8,648 nucleotides of DNA from Rhizobiaceae bacterium (GCA_028865845.1 JAGWJK010000136.1:1-8648), one strand, 5' to 3'. Positions 1 to 7,727 are shown, counted from the stretch's first letter. Notes: a model not told the origin generated them from the sequence alone. Translations and numbers: made by a program.

Positions 1-714
1 CGTCCGGTTTTCGACCTGATCATGGAGCGGGCGCCGCGGACGATCCTGCTCGCTTCGGCGGGATTTGCCGTCGCCATTCCCCTCGGCATGCTGATCGGCG
101 TTGTCAGCGGAACGACACGGCGACCGGCAGTTAATACTACCTTCACCACGTTGGCGCTCGTTGCCTATGCCATTCCGACCTTCTGGCTCGGCCAGATCCT
201 GATTATGTCGCTTGCTCTCTGGCTCGGCTGGTTCCCCACACAGGGCGTTGGCCCTTTGGTATCGCGGGCACACGGTTTTTCCTGGCTGCTCGAACGCGCC
301 CGTTACCTGGCCCTGCCGGTGCTCGCCTTCGCTGTTCACGAAGGCATGCGGTTTGCGCGCATTATGCGCGCCAGCGTCGCCGATACGCTGTCGCAGGGCT
401 ATATCGTCACCGCCCGCGCAAAAGGCCTCAGCCGCGGCCAGATCATCCGCCGGCACATGCTGCGTAATTCCAGCCTACCGCTGGTCACCACCGCGGGCTA
501 TGCATTTGGTTCAGCGCTCGGCGGCACGGTGCTGCTGGAGACGGTCTTCACATGGCCGGGGCTTGGATTGCTGATGGTCGATTCCATCCGCGTCCGGGAC
601 AATTTGACCGTGATCGGAATCGTCATCTTTTCAGCCATCGCGGTCGTGGTGATGAACCTCGTGGTCGATATTCTCTATGTCCTGCTCGATCCACGTATCC
701 GGACGGCGAGGTGA
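1..714 (+). CDS. Peptide-type ABC transporter permease, DppB/OppB family (5' end cut by window)
   Basis: This is an inner-membrane permease subunit of a Dpp/Opp-type importer. The reading frame is open to base 1: seven codons (RPVFDLI) precede the first visible ATG at base 22 and fit the family, so that ATG is internal and the true start lies upstream. 237 residues are visible against roughly 310-340 for the family, so about 80-100 N-terminal residues are missing, including the first membrane helix. About five hydrophobic segments remain. The cytoplasmic EAA coupling loop, encoded at about 400-468 (YIVTARAKGLSRGQIIRRH), keeps its central glycine; it contacts an ATPase subunit. The C-terminus LLDPRIRTAR is typical of the family. 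The stop is 3 nt before the next permease. Family assignment is firm; the transported substrate is unknown. Confidence 0.93.
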   Translation, partial: RPVFDLIMERAPRTILLASAGFAVAIPLGMLIGVVSGTTRRPAVNTTFTTLALVAYAIPTFWLGQILIMSLALWLGWFPTQGVGPLVSRAHGFSWLLERARYLALPVLAFAVHEGMRFARIMRASVADTLSQGYIVTARAKGLSRGQIIRRHMLRNSSLPLVTTAGYAFGSALGGTVLLETVFTWPGLGLLMVDSIRVRDNLTVIGIVIFSAIAVVVMNLVVDILYVLLDPRIRTAR

Positions 715-717
715 GCG

Positions 718-1611
718 ATGGCGGAAACCGCAACCCCAACATCCGCCGCCACAAGGACAATGTCGAGATGGCACGAAGCCATCGGCAACCTGATCGGCAC
801 GCAGCATGGTGCGATCGGCGCCGGCATCCTGCTCGTCATCGCCATCATCGCGATTCTTGCGCCAGTCATCGCCCCCTACACGCCGCTGCAACAGACGTCG
901 CAAAGCCTGGCGCCGCCATCCTGGCGATTCCTGTTCGGCACCGACAACATCGGTCGGGATCTGTTTTCCCTGATCCTTTACGGCGCACGGTCGTCACTGA
1001 TGGTCGGTCTTGGCGCAGCCTGCGCGGCACTTCTGGTCGGCGGCTCGATCGGCATTCTTGCCGGATATTTTCGTGGCTCCGTCGAGATCGTGCTGATGCG
1101 GGTTATCGAACTGTTCCAGACGCTTCCGGTCGTCATGCTCGTCCTATGCGCCGTCGCCTTGTTCGGATCGAACTTGTGGCTTCTGATCGCCGCCGTGGCG
1201 CTGGCGATCTGGCCGATGGAGGCTCGGCTAGTTTATGGCCAGTACATCAAGCTGCGTGAACGCGAATACATCGCCGCCGCGCGCGTGGCGGATCTTTCCA
1301 CCGCGCACATCATTTTCCGCGAAATCCTGCCCAATGCGATCCAGCCGGTCATCGTCCAGGTCGCGCTCGATGCCAGCATTGCCATCCTGATCGAGGCGGG
1401 GCTCGGTTTTCTCGGCCTGTCCGATCCGTCGCGGGTCAGCTGGGGCCAGCTTCTGTTCGTCGCTCAGGATTACATGAGCACCGCCTGGTGGATGAGCGTC
1501 TTCCCTGGCGCGACGATCTGTCTGACGGTGATCGGTCTCAACCTCTTTGCGGATGGCGTCAACGAGGTCATCGATCCGCGCAGCACCCAGGGCATGGGGG
1601 GATTGCAATGA
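718..1611 (+). CDS. Peptide-type ABC transporter permease, DppC/OppC family
   Basis: This is the second inner-membrane permease, pairing with the upstream one to form the import channel. It has 297 residues, a normal DppC length. The N-terminal tail (residues 1-30) is polar. A first helix spans about 32-52, and the family's periplasmic stretch FGTDNIGRDLFSLILYGAR follows at about 74-92, then five more hydrophobic segments. The EAA loop reads YIAAARVADLSTAHIIF and ends in ILPN. The position normally holding the conserved glycine (ARALGAS in relatives) is aspartate 192, which is unusual. The C-terminus NEVIDPR is typical. The start at 718 has a good ribosome site, GAGGTGA at 708-714. The stop codon overlaps the following ATPase start in ATGA, indicating translational coupling. 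Substrate unknown. Confidence 0.95.
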   Translation: MAETATPTSAATRTMSRWHEAIGNLIGTQHGAIGAGILLVIAIIAILAPVIAPYTPLQQTSQSLAPPSWRFLFGTDNIGRDLFSLILYGARSSLMVGLGAACAALLVGGSIGILAGYFRGSVEIVLMRVIELFQTLPVVMLVLCAVALFGSNLWLLIAAVALAIWPMEARLVYGQYIKLREREYIAAARVADLSTAHIIFREILPNAIQPVIVQVALDASIAILIEAGLGFLGLSDPSRVSWGQLLFVAQDYMSTAWWMSVFPGATICLTVIGLNLFADGVNEVIDPRSTQGMGGLQ

Positions 1612-2423
1612 TCGACCAGGCAGGCCTGCTGACGGTACGCAATCTGGCAGTTCACTTTCGCGTCGTGAACCATCTCATCCGCGCGGTCGATGGCGTCGAT
1701 TTCAAGGTCGATGCCAACGAATGCGTCGGTATCGTCGGCGAATCCGGATCGGGTAAGAGTACCCTTATCCGGGTCATTTCGCGCCTGATGCCGAACCTGC
1801 GCCTAGACCGCATCTCCGGCGAGGTCGTTTTCGATGGTCGCGACATCCTGTCGATGCCTGACCGCGAGCTACGCGCCCTTCGTCGTTCCGATGGCTTCTC
1901 GATGATCTTTCAGGACCCACTCGGATATCTCAATCCGACTCAGCGCGTCGGACGGCAGATCGCCGAAGCCCTTTCTCCCCGTGGCCGAACATCCGACACG
2001 GCACGTGTCCACGAATTGCTTGATGAGGTCGGCTTCCCCGATCCAGCAGGCGTGGCGCGGCGCTTTCCACACGAACTGTCGGGTGGCATGCGCCAGAGGG
2101 TGATCATCGCCATCGCACTGGCCAGCGATCCGAAACTATTGTTTGCCGACGAACCCACCACAGCACTCGATGCCACCGTTCAGCTCCAGGTCCTGGAGAC
2201 GCTTTACCGCCTGCACAAGAGCCGCAATATGGCGGTCGTCATCGTCACCCATGATCTCGGCGTTGTCGCCGAGATGTGCGACCGCGTCTATGTGATGCAG
2301 ACCGGCAAGATTATCGAAACGGCGACGACCGTCGATCTCTTCGAACGCCCGCAGCATCCCTATTCCGCGCGCCTGGTCAGCCTGAGCCAGCATCGGCTTG
2401 CCGCCACGGAGAGCCATGCATGA
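1608..2423 (+). CDS. ABC transporter ATP-binding protein, DppD/OppD family, short form
   Basis: This is one of two cytoplasmic ATPases driving the importer. All ATPase motifs are intact over 271 residues: Walker A GESGSGKS (44-51), Q-loop glutamine 102 in FQDP, signature LSGGMRQR (157-164), Walker B LLFADE (177-182) and switch histidine 215 in VTHD. The start ATG at 1608 is chosen because it overlaps the permease stop (ATGA), has a purine-rich ribosome site (GGGGGGA, 1596-1602), and gives the expected N-terminus; an in-frame start at 1488 would only add permease-overlapping sequence. The protein stops soon after the HPYSARLVS segment. It therefore lacks the cysteine-containing C-terminal oligopeptide/dipeptide domain present in many DppD proteins of about 320-330 residues. 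No frameshift is evident, and the coupled junction suggests this is its natural length. Confidence 0.95.
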   Translation: MIDQAGLLTVRNLAVHFRVVNHLIRAVDGVDFKVDANECVGIVGESGSGKSTLIRVISRLMPNLRLDRISGEVVFDGRDILSMPDRELRALRRSDGFSMIFQDPLGYLNPTQRVGRQIAEALSPRGRTSDTARVHELLDEVGFPDPAGVARRFPHELSGGMRQRVIIAIALASDPKLLFADEPTTALDATVQLQVLETLYRLHKSRNMAVVIVTHDLGVVAEMCDRVYVMQTGKIIETATTVDLFERPQHPYSARLVSLSQHRLAATESHA

Positions 2424-3487
2424 GCGAGCCGGTCCTCAGTCTCCAGAACGTCAGCCGCAGCTACAAGGGCCGTAACGCCAATGGATGGGGCGCGACCACC
2501 GTCCGCGCGGTGATCGACGTGAACCTGGAGATCCACGAAGGCGAAACTCTCGCCGTTGTCGGCGAATCCGGCTCCGGCAAAAGCACTCTGGCAAAACTCC
2601 TGCTGATGCTCCAGCCACCCTCGACCGGCAACGTCACATTCTACGGTCTTCCACTGGCACAGCTTGGAAAGCAGCGTACCCGCGAATACCGTCGCCAGGT
2701 GCAAGCCGTCTTCCAGGACCCTGCATCGTCCTTAAACCCGCGGATGACGGTGGAGCAGATGCTTGGCTATATCATCCGTCGCCACGACTTGGTCCCTCTA
2801 TCGGAGCAACGAGCATTCGCTGCCCGGCAGCTGGAATTCGTAGGGCTGGTGCCGGCCGACGAATATCTCAGTCGCTATCCGCATCAACTGTCCGGCGGCC
2901 AGCAACAACGCATCGCAATCGCCCGGGCGATGATGCTCGAACCGAAAGTGATCATCGCCGACGAACCTCTGTCCAGTCTTGACGTGTCGATCCAGGCGCA
3001 GGTGCTGCAACTGATGATCGATCTGCGCAAACGGACTGGCGTCGGCTTTGTCGTCATCAGCCATGATCTCGCTGCGATGCGCTCGATCGCCGATCGAACC
3101 GCGGTCATGTATCGCGGCCGTGTCGTGGAGATCGGTGACGATGTCTATCAGAGCCCGACGCATCCCTACACACGGCTGCTGCTTGATGCGCGGTTATTGC
3201 CTGATCCACGGCTCGGACGCATCCGCAACTCCGTCGAAAACCGCACACCGCCGGTGCGTGGCTTGCCGTCGGCGGGCGGCTGCAGCTTTAGCGACCGTTG
3301 TCCCCACGCAATCCAGATCTGCACTGAAAAGGAGCCGCATCTCCGGCCGATCGGTGGCGGGTCCACGCAATCTGCCTGTCATCGTGCCGAGGAACTCGCG
3401 GCTCAGCTCGCAGTCGATAACGCCAAACCCGCTTCGGCCCGTCACGGCGGAATTTTAACAGGTTCAAATAAGGGAGAGAGATTGTGA
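2420..3487 (+). CDS. ABC transporter ATP-binding protein, DppF/OppF family
   Basis: This is the second cytoplasmic ATPase of the importer, 355 residues. Motifs are complete: Walker A GESGSGKS (48-55), Q-loop glutamine 99 in FQDP, the OppF-typical SSLNPRMTV (103-111), signature LSGGQQQR (157-164), Walker B VIIADE (177-182) and histidine 215 in ISHD. The C-terminal oligopeptide/dipeptide domain follows HPYTRLLL (248-255). It carries four cysteines at 288, 294, 301 and 320, within CSFSDRCPHAIQIC and SACH; in related Opp/Dpp ATPases such cysteines can hold an iron-sulphur cluster, which is not shown here. Start ATG 2420 overlaps the previous stop (ATGA) and has GGAGAG at 2408-2413; a longer in-frame ORF from 2276 is only overlap with the preceding gene. 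The 3' end overlaps the binding-protein start as GTGA. Confidence 0.96.
   Translation: MSEPVLSLQNVSRSYKGRNANGWGATTVRAVIDVNLEIHEGETLAVVGESGSGKSTLAKLLLMLQPPSTGNVTFYGLPLAQLGKQRTREYRRQVQAVFQDPASSLNPRMTVEQMLGYIIRRHDLVPLSEQRAFAARQLEFVGLVPADEYLSRYPHQLSGGQQQRIAIARAMMLEPKVIIADEPLSSLDVSIQAQVLQLMIDLRKRTGVGFVVISHDLAAMRSIADRTAVMYRGRVVEIGDDVYQSPTHPYTRLLLDARLLPDPRLGRIRNSVENRTPPVRGLPSAGGCSFSDRCPHAIQICTEKEPHLRPIGGGSTQSACHRAEELAAQLAVDNAKPASARHGGILTGSNKGERL
3471..3478 (+). promoter_or_regulatory. Ribosome binding site deciding a GTG start
   Basis: AGGGAGAG lies 5 nt before the GTG at 3484 and 11 nt before the ATG at 3490. The spacing favours GTG as the binding-protein start. It sits inside the last codons of the preceding ATPase gene. 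Confidence 0.7.
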
Positions 3488-5115
3488 CAATGACGTTCCA
3501 TGCAAGATCATTCCGATCGGCCGTGCGGCTCACGGCCATCGCACTAGCTGCCGGCATCAGCGCGTTCGCTTTTTCCGCAGCCGCTGACGACGGTACGCCT
3601 GTAAATGGCGGGACCGTCATTGCCGCGCTCGCCGCAACCACGATCCCATCGCTTAACACCCAGCTTACCTCGTCGACCCCGGCCTTGTTTGCCGCAGACG
3701 TTTGGGCCGACGGCCTGATGGCCTACGATCGCGACGGCAAGCGGCTGCCGCGCCTGGCAACCTCTTGGGAAACCTCCAACGATGGGAAGACCTACACTTT
3801 CAAGCTGCGGCCTGGCGTCAAATGGTCGGACGGCCAGCCGTTCACGGCTGAGGACGTAGTCTTCACGCTCAACACCTTCGGCAAGTTCAACACCTACCTG
3901 ACCAAGCTGATGCCGCTGGTCGAAGAAGCCTCCGCGCCCGACGAAACAACTTTCGTGCTGAAGCTGAAACAGCCGCTGACGGCTACGCTCGACCTGTTCG
4001 ACAAGGAAGTTTTTCCACTGATGCCGAAACACGTCTATGACGGGAAAGACGTCGCGACCAACCCCGCGAACCTCGCCCCGGTCGGTCTCGGCCCGTTCAA
4101 GTTCGACAGCTGGCAGAGCGGCCAGTCAATTACCTTCGTGCGCAACGACAATTACTGGGACAAGGGCAAGCCCTATCTCGATTCGGTCGTCTTCGCGCTC
4201 ATCCCGAATTCGCAGCAGCGCCTGAATGCCATTGTCAACGGCGAGATCAACTGGTTCCAGCCGGAGGTCTCACAGGTCAAGGCAACGCAAGACGCAGCCA
4301 AGAGCGGAAAGATCAAGGTCGAACAGATCGTCAACAACGCGCCTGAAACCGCTGTCGTCGATTTCAACATCACGCGGGAGCCGCTCGCCAATGTGAAGGT
4401 TCGCCAGGCATTGTTCCAGGCAATTGACCGCAATCGCGTTGCCCAGGATGTCTACCAGGGGCTCGCATCGACGGTAGTGAACGCGATCCCGAGCCAGTTC
4501 ACGCAGTTGAACGACCCGTCGATCGACTACAGCAAGCTTTATCCGTTCGATCCGGTAGCAGCCGGCAAGCTGCTTGACGAAGCAGGCTATCCGCTCAAGG
4601 ACGGCAAGCGGTTCAGCATCGATCTCGCGGTCATCGCGGTGCCGCCGTATGAGCAGGTCGCCCAAGTCGTGCAGTCGCAATGGTCGGCGATCGGCATCGA
4701 CGTCAAGCTTTCGGCACTCGAGCTGCAGATCTGGACCGACAAGGTCTACAAGCAGCACGATTTCGACGCTTCGGTGATTTCGCTTACCGGCCGCACCAAT
4801 CCGGTGCTGGGTGTCGATCGCAGCTTCGTCTGCAACCAAGGCAGCGTCCCCTTCGCCAACCCGACCGGCTACTGCAACCCGGAATTCGACGCGGTTGCGC
4901 TTGCCGCCGCCGCCGCACCGGCAGACCAACAGCGTGCTCTCTACAAGAAATACGCGGAAATCGTCGCGCGTGACCTCAACCAGATCCAGTTGACCAACGC
5001 GCAGTCCTACGAGGCGGTGACGACCAACCTCAAGGGGTTGGACGCACAGTTCAACGTCTCCTTCAACACCCATCCCAACTGGGCGGAAGCCTGGCTTCCG
5101 GCCGGTCAGCAATAG
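3484..5115 (+). CDS. Periplasmic substrate-binding protein, SBP_bac_5 (peptide/opine/nickel) family
   Basis: This is the soluble receptor that captures the substrate in the periplasm and delivers it to the permeases. The 543-residue precursor is a normal length for the family. Residues 1-34 form a Sec signal peptide: basic start with R8, R11 and R15, hydrophobic core at about 16-31, and probable cleavage after an AAA at 32-34. No lipobox cysteine is present, so it should be free in the periplasm. The family signature around residues 107-127 is clear (FKLRPGVKWSDGQPF, then TAEDVVFTL). Two cysteines near the C-terminal side (VCNQGS and GYCNPEFD) may form a disulphide. The GTG start is supported by AGGGAGAG at 3471-3478. 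The gene overlaps the ATPase stop by 4 nt, so it is last among the transporter genes rather than first. Binding specificity cannot be read from the sequence. Confidence 0.95.
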   Translation: MTMTFHARSFRSAVRLTAIALAAGISAFAFSAAADDGTPVNGGTVIAALAATTIPSLNTQLTSSTPALFAADVWADGLMAYDRDGKRLPRLATSWETSNDGKTYTFKLRPGVKWSDGQPFTAEDVVFTLNTFGKFNTYLTKLMPLVEEASAPDETTFVLKLKQPLTATLDLFDKEVFPLMPKHVYDGKDVATNPANLAPVGLGPFKFDSWQSGQSITFVRNDNYWDKGKPYLDSVVFALIPNSQQRLNAIVNGEINWFQPEVSQVKATQDAAKSGKIKVEQIVNNAPETAVVDFNITREPLANVKVRQALFQAIDRNRVAQDVYQGLASTVVNAIPSQFTQLNDPSIDYSKLYPFDPVAAGKLLDEAGYPLKDGKRFSIDLAVIAVPPYEQVAQVVQSQWSAIGIDVKLSALELQIWTDKVYKQHDFDASVISLTGRTNPVLGVDRSFVCNQGSVPFANPTGYCNPEFDAVALAAAAAPADQQRALYKKYAEIVARDLNQIQLTNAQSYEAVTTNLKGLDAQFNVSFNTHPNWAEAWLPAGQQ

Positions 5116-5192
5116 TTCAACAGTCTAGCGTTACCGCTCCGCCGCGCGGCCAGCACCGCGTGGCGGCCGGCACGAGGACAAAGGATAATCAT
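5116..5192 (+). other. 77-nt spacer between binding protein and CoA ligase genes
   Basis: This is the only sizeable gap in the operon. It contains a GC-rich patch with a short hairpin (CCGC at 5139-5142, GCGG at 5146-5149) but no T run, so it is not a convincing terminator. I see no clear promoter. It may lower downstream expression or slow mRNA decay, but this is speculation. Confidence 0.4.
5181..5185 (+). promoter_or_regulatory. Ribosome binding site supporting a TTG start
   Basis: AAGGA, within the purine-rich AGGACAAAGGA, ends 7 nt before an in-frame TTG at 5193. The alternatives are worse: the GTG at 5160 has no such site, and the ATG at 5214 is 28 nt away. Confidence 0.65.
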
Positions 5193-7319
5193 TTGCATAT
5201 CGATGTCACATCTATGCTGCGGCCCAACGCCGTGGCCGTCATCGGTGCCTCTGCGAAACGCATGACGCAGGGCAACGTTGTCATCGGCAACCTGAAAGAC
5301 TGGGGCTACCGTGGCTCCATCCTGCCGGTGCATCCGCAGGCCAGCGAAATAGACGGCCTATCGGCGGTCAATTCGGTTGCGGCGCTGCCGCCGGATACCG
5401 ACGTCGCAATCGTTGCTATCCCCGCCGCCCAGGTAAACTCGATCCTAATGGAGCTCGAAAATAGCCCAGTTCGCTCCGCGATCGTTTTCACCAACGGTTT
5501 CTCGCAGGCCGAGGAACGTTCGATCCGCGATATGGGCCGCACCAGCCGCTTGATCGTCCACGGGCCGAACTGCATGGGCCTCGTCAATTTCACCGATGCC
5601 GTGCCGCTTTACCCGTCCCGTCCGTCCAAGCGCTTGCGACCGGGCAAGGTGGCGCTCGTGGCGCAATCAGGCTCCGCTGCGATCTCGGTCATGAACTCGA
5701 CCATGATCGGCTTGTCCAAGGTCGTGACCATGGGCAGCGAATTTCATGTCGGCGCTGCCGACTATATCCGCTGGCTGGCGGATGACGATGCCACGACGAC
5801 CATAGGCGTCGTCGCAGAATCCGTCAAGGATCCGGTTGCGCTGGCGCTTGCGGCAGAGGCCGTCCATGCAGCCGGCAAATCGCTGATCTTTCTGAAGGTC
5901 GGTCGCACGGCCGCGGGGCTTGCCGCTACACAAGCTCACACCGGCGCGTTGGTCAGCAGCAGCGACGCCTATGACGACTTTTTCGCCTCCACCAACATTG
6001 CCACTGTTTCGGACTACGACGAACTGATCGCGGCACTCGAATGCTCGGCGGTCGCCCGCAAGATGGTCGGCGGCAGCGATATCGGCATCATCGGCATTTC
6101 CGGCGGCCAGACGGCACTCGCCTGCGACATCGCGGAGATGAATGGTATCGGCGTCGCAGCGTTTACCGAGACGACGCAGCGGCGAATACTGAAGGCCCTG
6201 CCGGGTTCCACCGGCCACAATCCGATCGATTTCGGCGCGACGGTCAACGTCGAAGACCGCAATTCGCCAGCGGCAATCGCCGCCGTATTCGACGATGAAA
6301 ACGTCGGTGTCGTCGTTGCCTTGCAGGACACGCAGGAGAGCCTCAACCCGGCAACGCTCGAAAATTACATGGGCATCCTCAACGTCTACGCCGAGGCGGG
6401 GCGAAAGGCGAAAAAACCTATGGTCCTGGTTTCGCCGACCTCGGAAAACGTCGATCCCGGCGTACGCAAACTTCTGGCCGAGGCGCAGATACCCCTCATA
6501 CGCGGATTGACACCCGGCCTGCGCGCGGTCGGTTCGCTCCGCTTGGGTCGGCCGGGACCGGCCGGAAAATGGGCAGAAGCCAGAGGAGCCGGCCGCGATT
6601 ATTTCAACGCGGATGCCCCGCGCATCCGGGCGGAACTCGCAAACATCTCCGGTCCACTCAGCCCGGAAATGAGCTTCGACATCTTGTGTCGATACGGACT
6701 GCCGGTCGTGCGTTCCAGTGTGGCGACCGATGTCGACGATGCGATCGCACAGGCGCAGTCGATCGGTTATCCGCTCGTCGTCAAAGTCGCCTCGCGGGAT
6801 ATCCAGCACCGCTCGGATGTCGGCGGGGTCGTACTCGATGTCATGGATGAAACGTCGCTTCGAAAGGCGATCACATCCATCCGCGAGAGCGTCGAAAAAT
6901 TCACGCCGAATGCCGTTATTGACGGATACGAGTTGCAGGAACAGATCACCGATGGGGTCGAAGCGATGGCCGGCTTCATGCAGGCGTCGCCATTCGGTTC
7001 GCTGGTGATCGCCGGCAGCGGCGGGACGCTGGTTGAGTTGCTGGCGGACAGGGCAGCGAAACTTGCACCTTTCGATGCCGAAACGGCTTGGGAAATGCTG
7101 CAAGAAACAAAGCTTGCCAAGGTGCTTGGCGGCTATCGCAACCTTATCCCTAAAACCGACATGAGCCGGCTGGTCGATGTCGTCGTAAAGCTCGCTCAGC
7201 TTGCGAGCGATCTCGAAGGCGCGATGATCGCATGCGACATCAACCCGATTGTCGTCCGCAAGGGAAGCGGCGATGTTAGGATCGTTGATGCCCTCTGCAT
7301 CAGTGCAGGACAGATGTGA
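5193..7319 (+). CDS. NDP(ADP)-forming acyl-CoA synthetase (acetate--CoA ligase family), fused alpha-beta type
   Basis: The enzyme joins a carboxylic acid to CoA using a nucleoside triphosphate, releasing NDP and phosphate through a phospho-histidine intermediate. From TTG 5193 it has 708 residues, usual for the fused single-chain form. Domains in order: CoA-binding Rossmann domain (about 8-130) beginning MLRPNAVAVIGAS, with HGPNCMGLVNF closing it; succinyl-CoA-ligase-like domain (about 145-290) with VAQSGSAA and QAHTGALV, where H249 is the expected phosphorylated histidine; a second ligase-like segment with GHNPIDFGA; and an ATP-grasp domain (about 485-708). The ATP-grasp part has DIQHRSDVGGV with H539, the position of the second relay histidine in the family, then GSGGTLVELL and DINPIVV. 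There is no GNAT domain, so it is not a Pat-type acetyltransferase. Known relatives act on acetate, pimelate or hydroxycinnamates; the acid used here is unknown. It lies in the same orientation as the transporter genes and is probably co-transcribed with them. Confidence 0.93.
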   Translation: MHIDVTSMLRPNAVAVIGASAKRMTQGNVVIGNLKDWGYRGSILPVHPQASEIDGLSAVNSVAALPPDTDVAIVAIPAAQVNSILMELENSPVRSAIVFTNGFSQAEERSIRDMGRTSRLIVHGPNCMGLVNFTDAVPLYPSRPSKRLRPGKVALVAQSGSAAISVMNSTMIGLSKVVTMGSEFHVGAADYIRWLADDDATTTIGVVAESVKDPVALALAAEAVHAAGKSLIFLKVGRTAAGLAATQAHTGALVSSSDAYDDFFASTNIATVSDYDELIAALECSAVARKMVGGSDIGIIGISGGQTALACDIAEMNGIGVAAFTETTQRRILKALPGSTGHNPIDFGATVNVEDRNSPAAIAAVFDDENVGVVVALQDTQESLNPATLENYMGILNVYAEAGRKAKKPMVLVSPTSENVDPGVRKLLAEAQIPLIRGLTPGLRAVGSLRLGRPGPAGKWAEARGAGRDYFNADAPRIRAELANISGPLSPEMSFDILCRYGLPVVRSSVATDVDDAIAQAQSIGYPLVVKVASRDIQHRSDVGGVVLDVMDETSLRKAITSIRESVEKFTPNAVIDGYELQEQITDGVEAMAGFMQASPFGSLVIAGSGGTLVELLADRAAKLAPFDAETAWEMLQETKLAKVLGGYRNLIPKTDMSRLVDVVVKLAQLASDLEGAMIACDINPIVVRKGSGDVRIVDALCISAGQM

Positions 7320-7450
7320 GCTGAGATAGCGCTGCTTCCCGGCGAAGCTGCGGCAAGCAATGTCTAGGATTAACGTGGCGTCGCACACATGGATGGTGCT
7401 GACGTATCGATCATGGCGAATTTGTGCCATCTATCATTGATGTCGTCGAA

Positions 7451-7482
7451 GCATCCCGGAGGAATCCGGGATGCAAAGTTTT
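7451..7482 (+). terminator. Probable rho-independent terminator of the transporter/ligase operon
   Basis: A perfect 9-bp stem, GCATCCCGG (7451-7459) with CCGGGATGC (7466-7474), encloses a 6-nt loop AGGAAT. It is followed by AAAG and then TTTT at 7479-7482. It lies 131 nt beyond the synthetase stop. The stem is strong, but the T run is short and begins 4 nt after the stem, so efficiency may be moderate. The opposite strand offers no T run of its own next to the stem. Confidence 0.6.
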
Positions 7483-7532
7483 AACGGCATTCGCAATCAC
7501 TGGTTGCTCTTGAAGAGAATCGAACTTGCGAC

Positions 7533-7551
7533 CGCGTGATTTGGTCACGCG
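7533..7551. repeat. Perfect 7-bp inverted repeat, 5-nt centre
   Basis: CGCGTGA and TCACGCG flank TTTGG. It could be a dimeric-regulator operator or part of a decayed structured RNA. There is no adjacent intact gene start on either strand, so a function cannot be assigned. Confidence 0.45.
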
Positions 7552-7696
7552 ACAGGCAGCGGATCTCTACTCACACAGCTGAAGCGAGGCCGTGGTATCG
7601 ATTGCCCACGAGCGGCCATGAGCGGCCTCTTTCGATATGATTAAGACGGCCACATCCTTGGCAGAGAAGGGTGACTTTGGCGCAGCGGTCCGCTAT

Positions 7697-7727
7697 GACG
7701 GCAGGGATACGCCTGCTGCGTGCCGTC
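7697..7727. repeat. Inverted repeat GACGGCA/TGCCGTC
   Basis: A perfect 7-bp pair with a 17-nt loop. An alternative inner pairing GCAGG (7701-7705) with CCTGC (7712-7716) competes with it. Two smaller palindromes lie close by: AGCGG-T-CCGCT at 7684-7694 and CGGCT-TTT-AGCCG at 7743-7755. No T run follows, so it is not a clear terminator. Function unknown. Confidence 0.35.

Noticed and set aside
552..1259. A 235-codon + strand frame overlapping both permeases
   Set aside because: Arg-rich off-frame translation with no membrane segments or motifs; the two permease frames explain the same DNA.
1488..1607. Possible N-terminal extension of the first ATPase
   Set aside because: The added 40 residues overlap the permease gene, do not resemble ABC ATPases and would abolish the ATGA overlap seen at 1608.
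4270..5112. A 280-codon minus-strand open frame opposite the binding-protein gene
   Set aside because: It is a shadow ORF with low-complexity, basic composition and no family resemblance, whereas the + strand has signal peptide and family signature.
5667..7430. A 587-codon open frame on the minus strand opposite the acyl-CoA synthetase
   Set aside because: It lies in the same codon register as the sense gene, so antisense stops arise only from sense TTA, CTA or TCA codons, which are rare in GC-rich DNA. Its translation has no recognisable domain and is rich in Arg and Asp, as expected of a shadow. The sense frame has complete catalytic motifs.
7501..7590. A functional tRNA gene on the minus strand
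   Set aside because: Only a T-loop-like and possible anticodon-arm-like segment can be drawn. The T stem is mismatched, the acceptor lacks a partner strand, the D arm is absent, and position 33 of the proposed anticodon loop is C instead of T.
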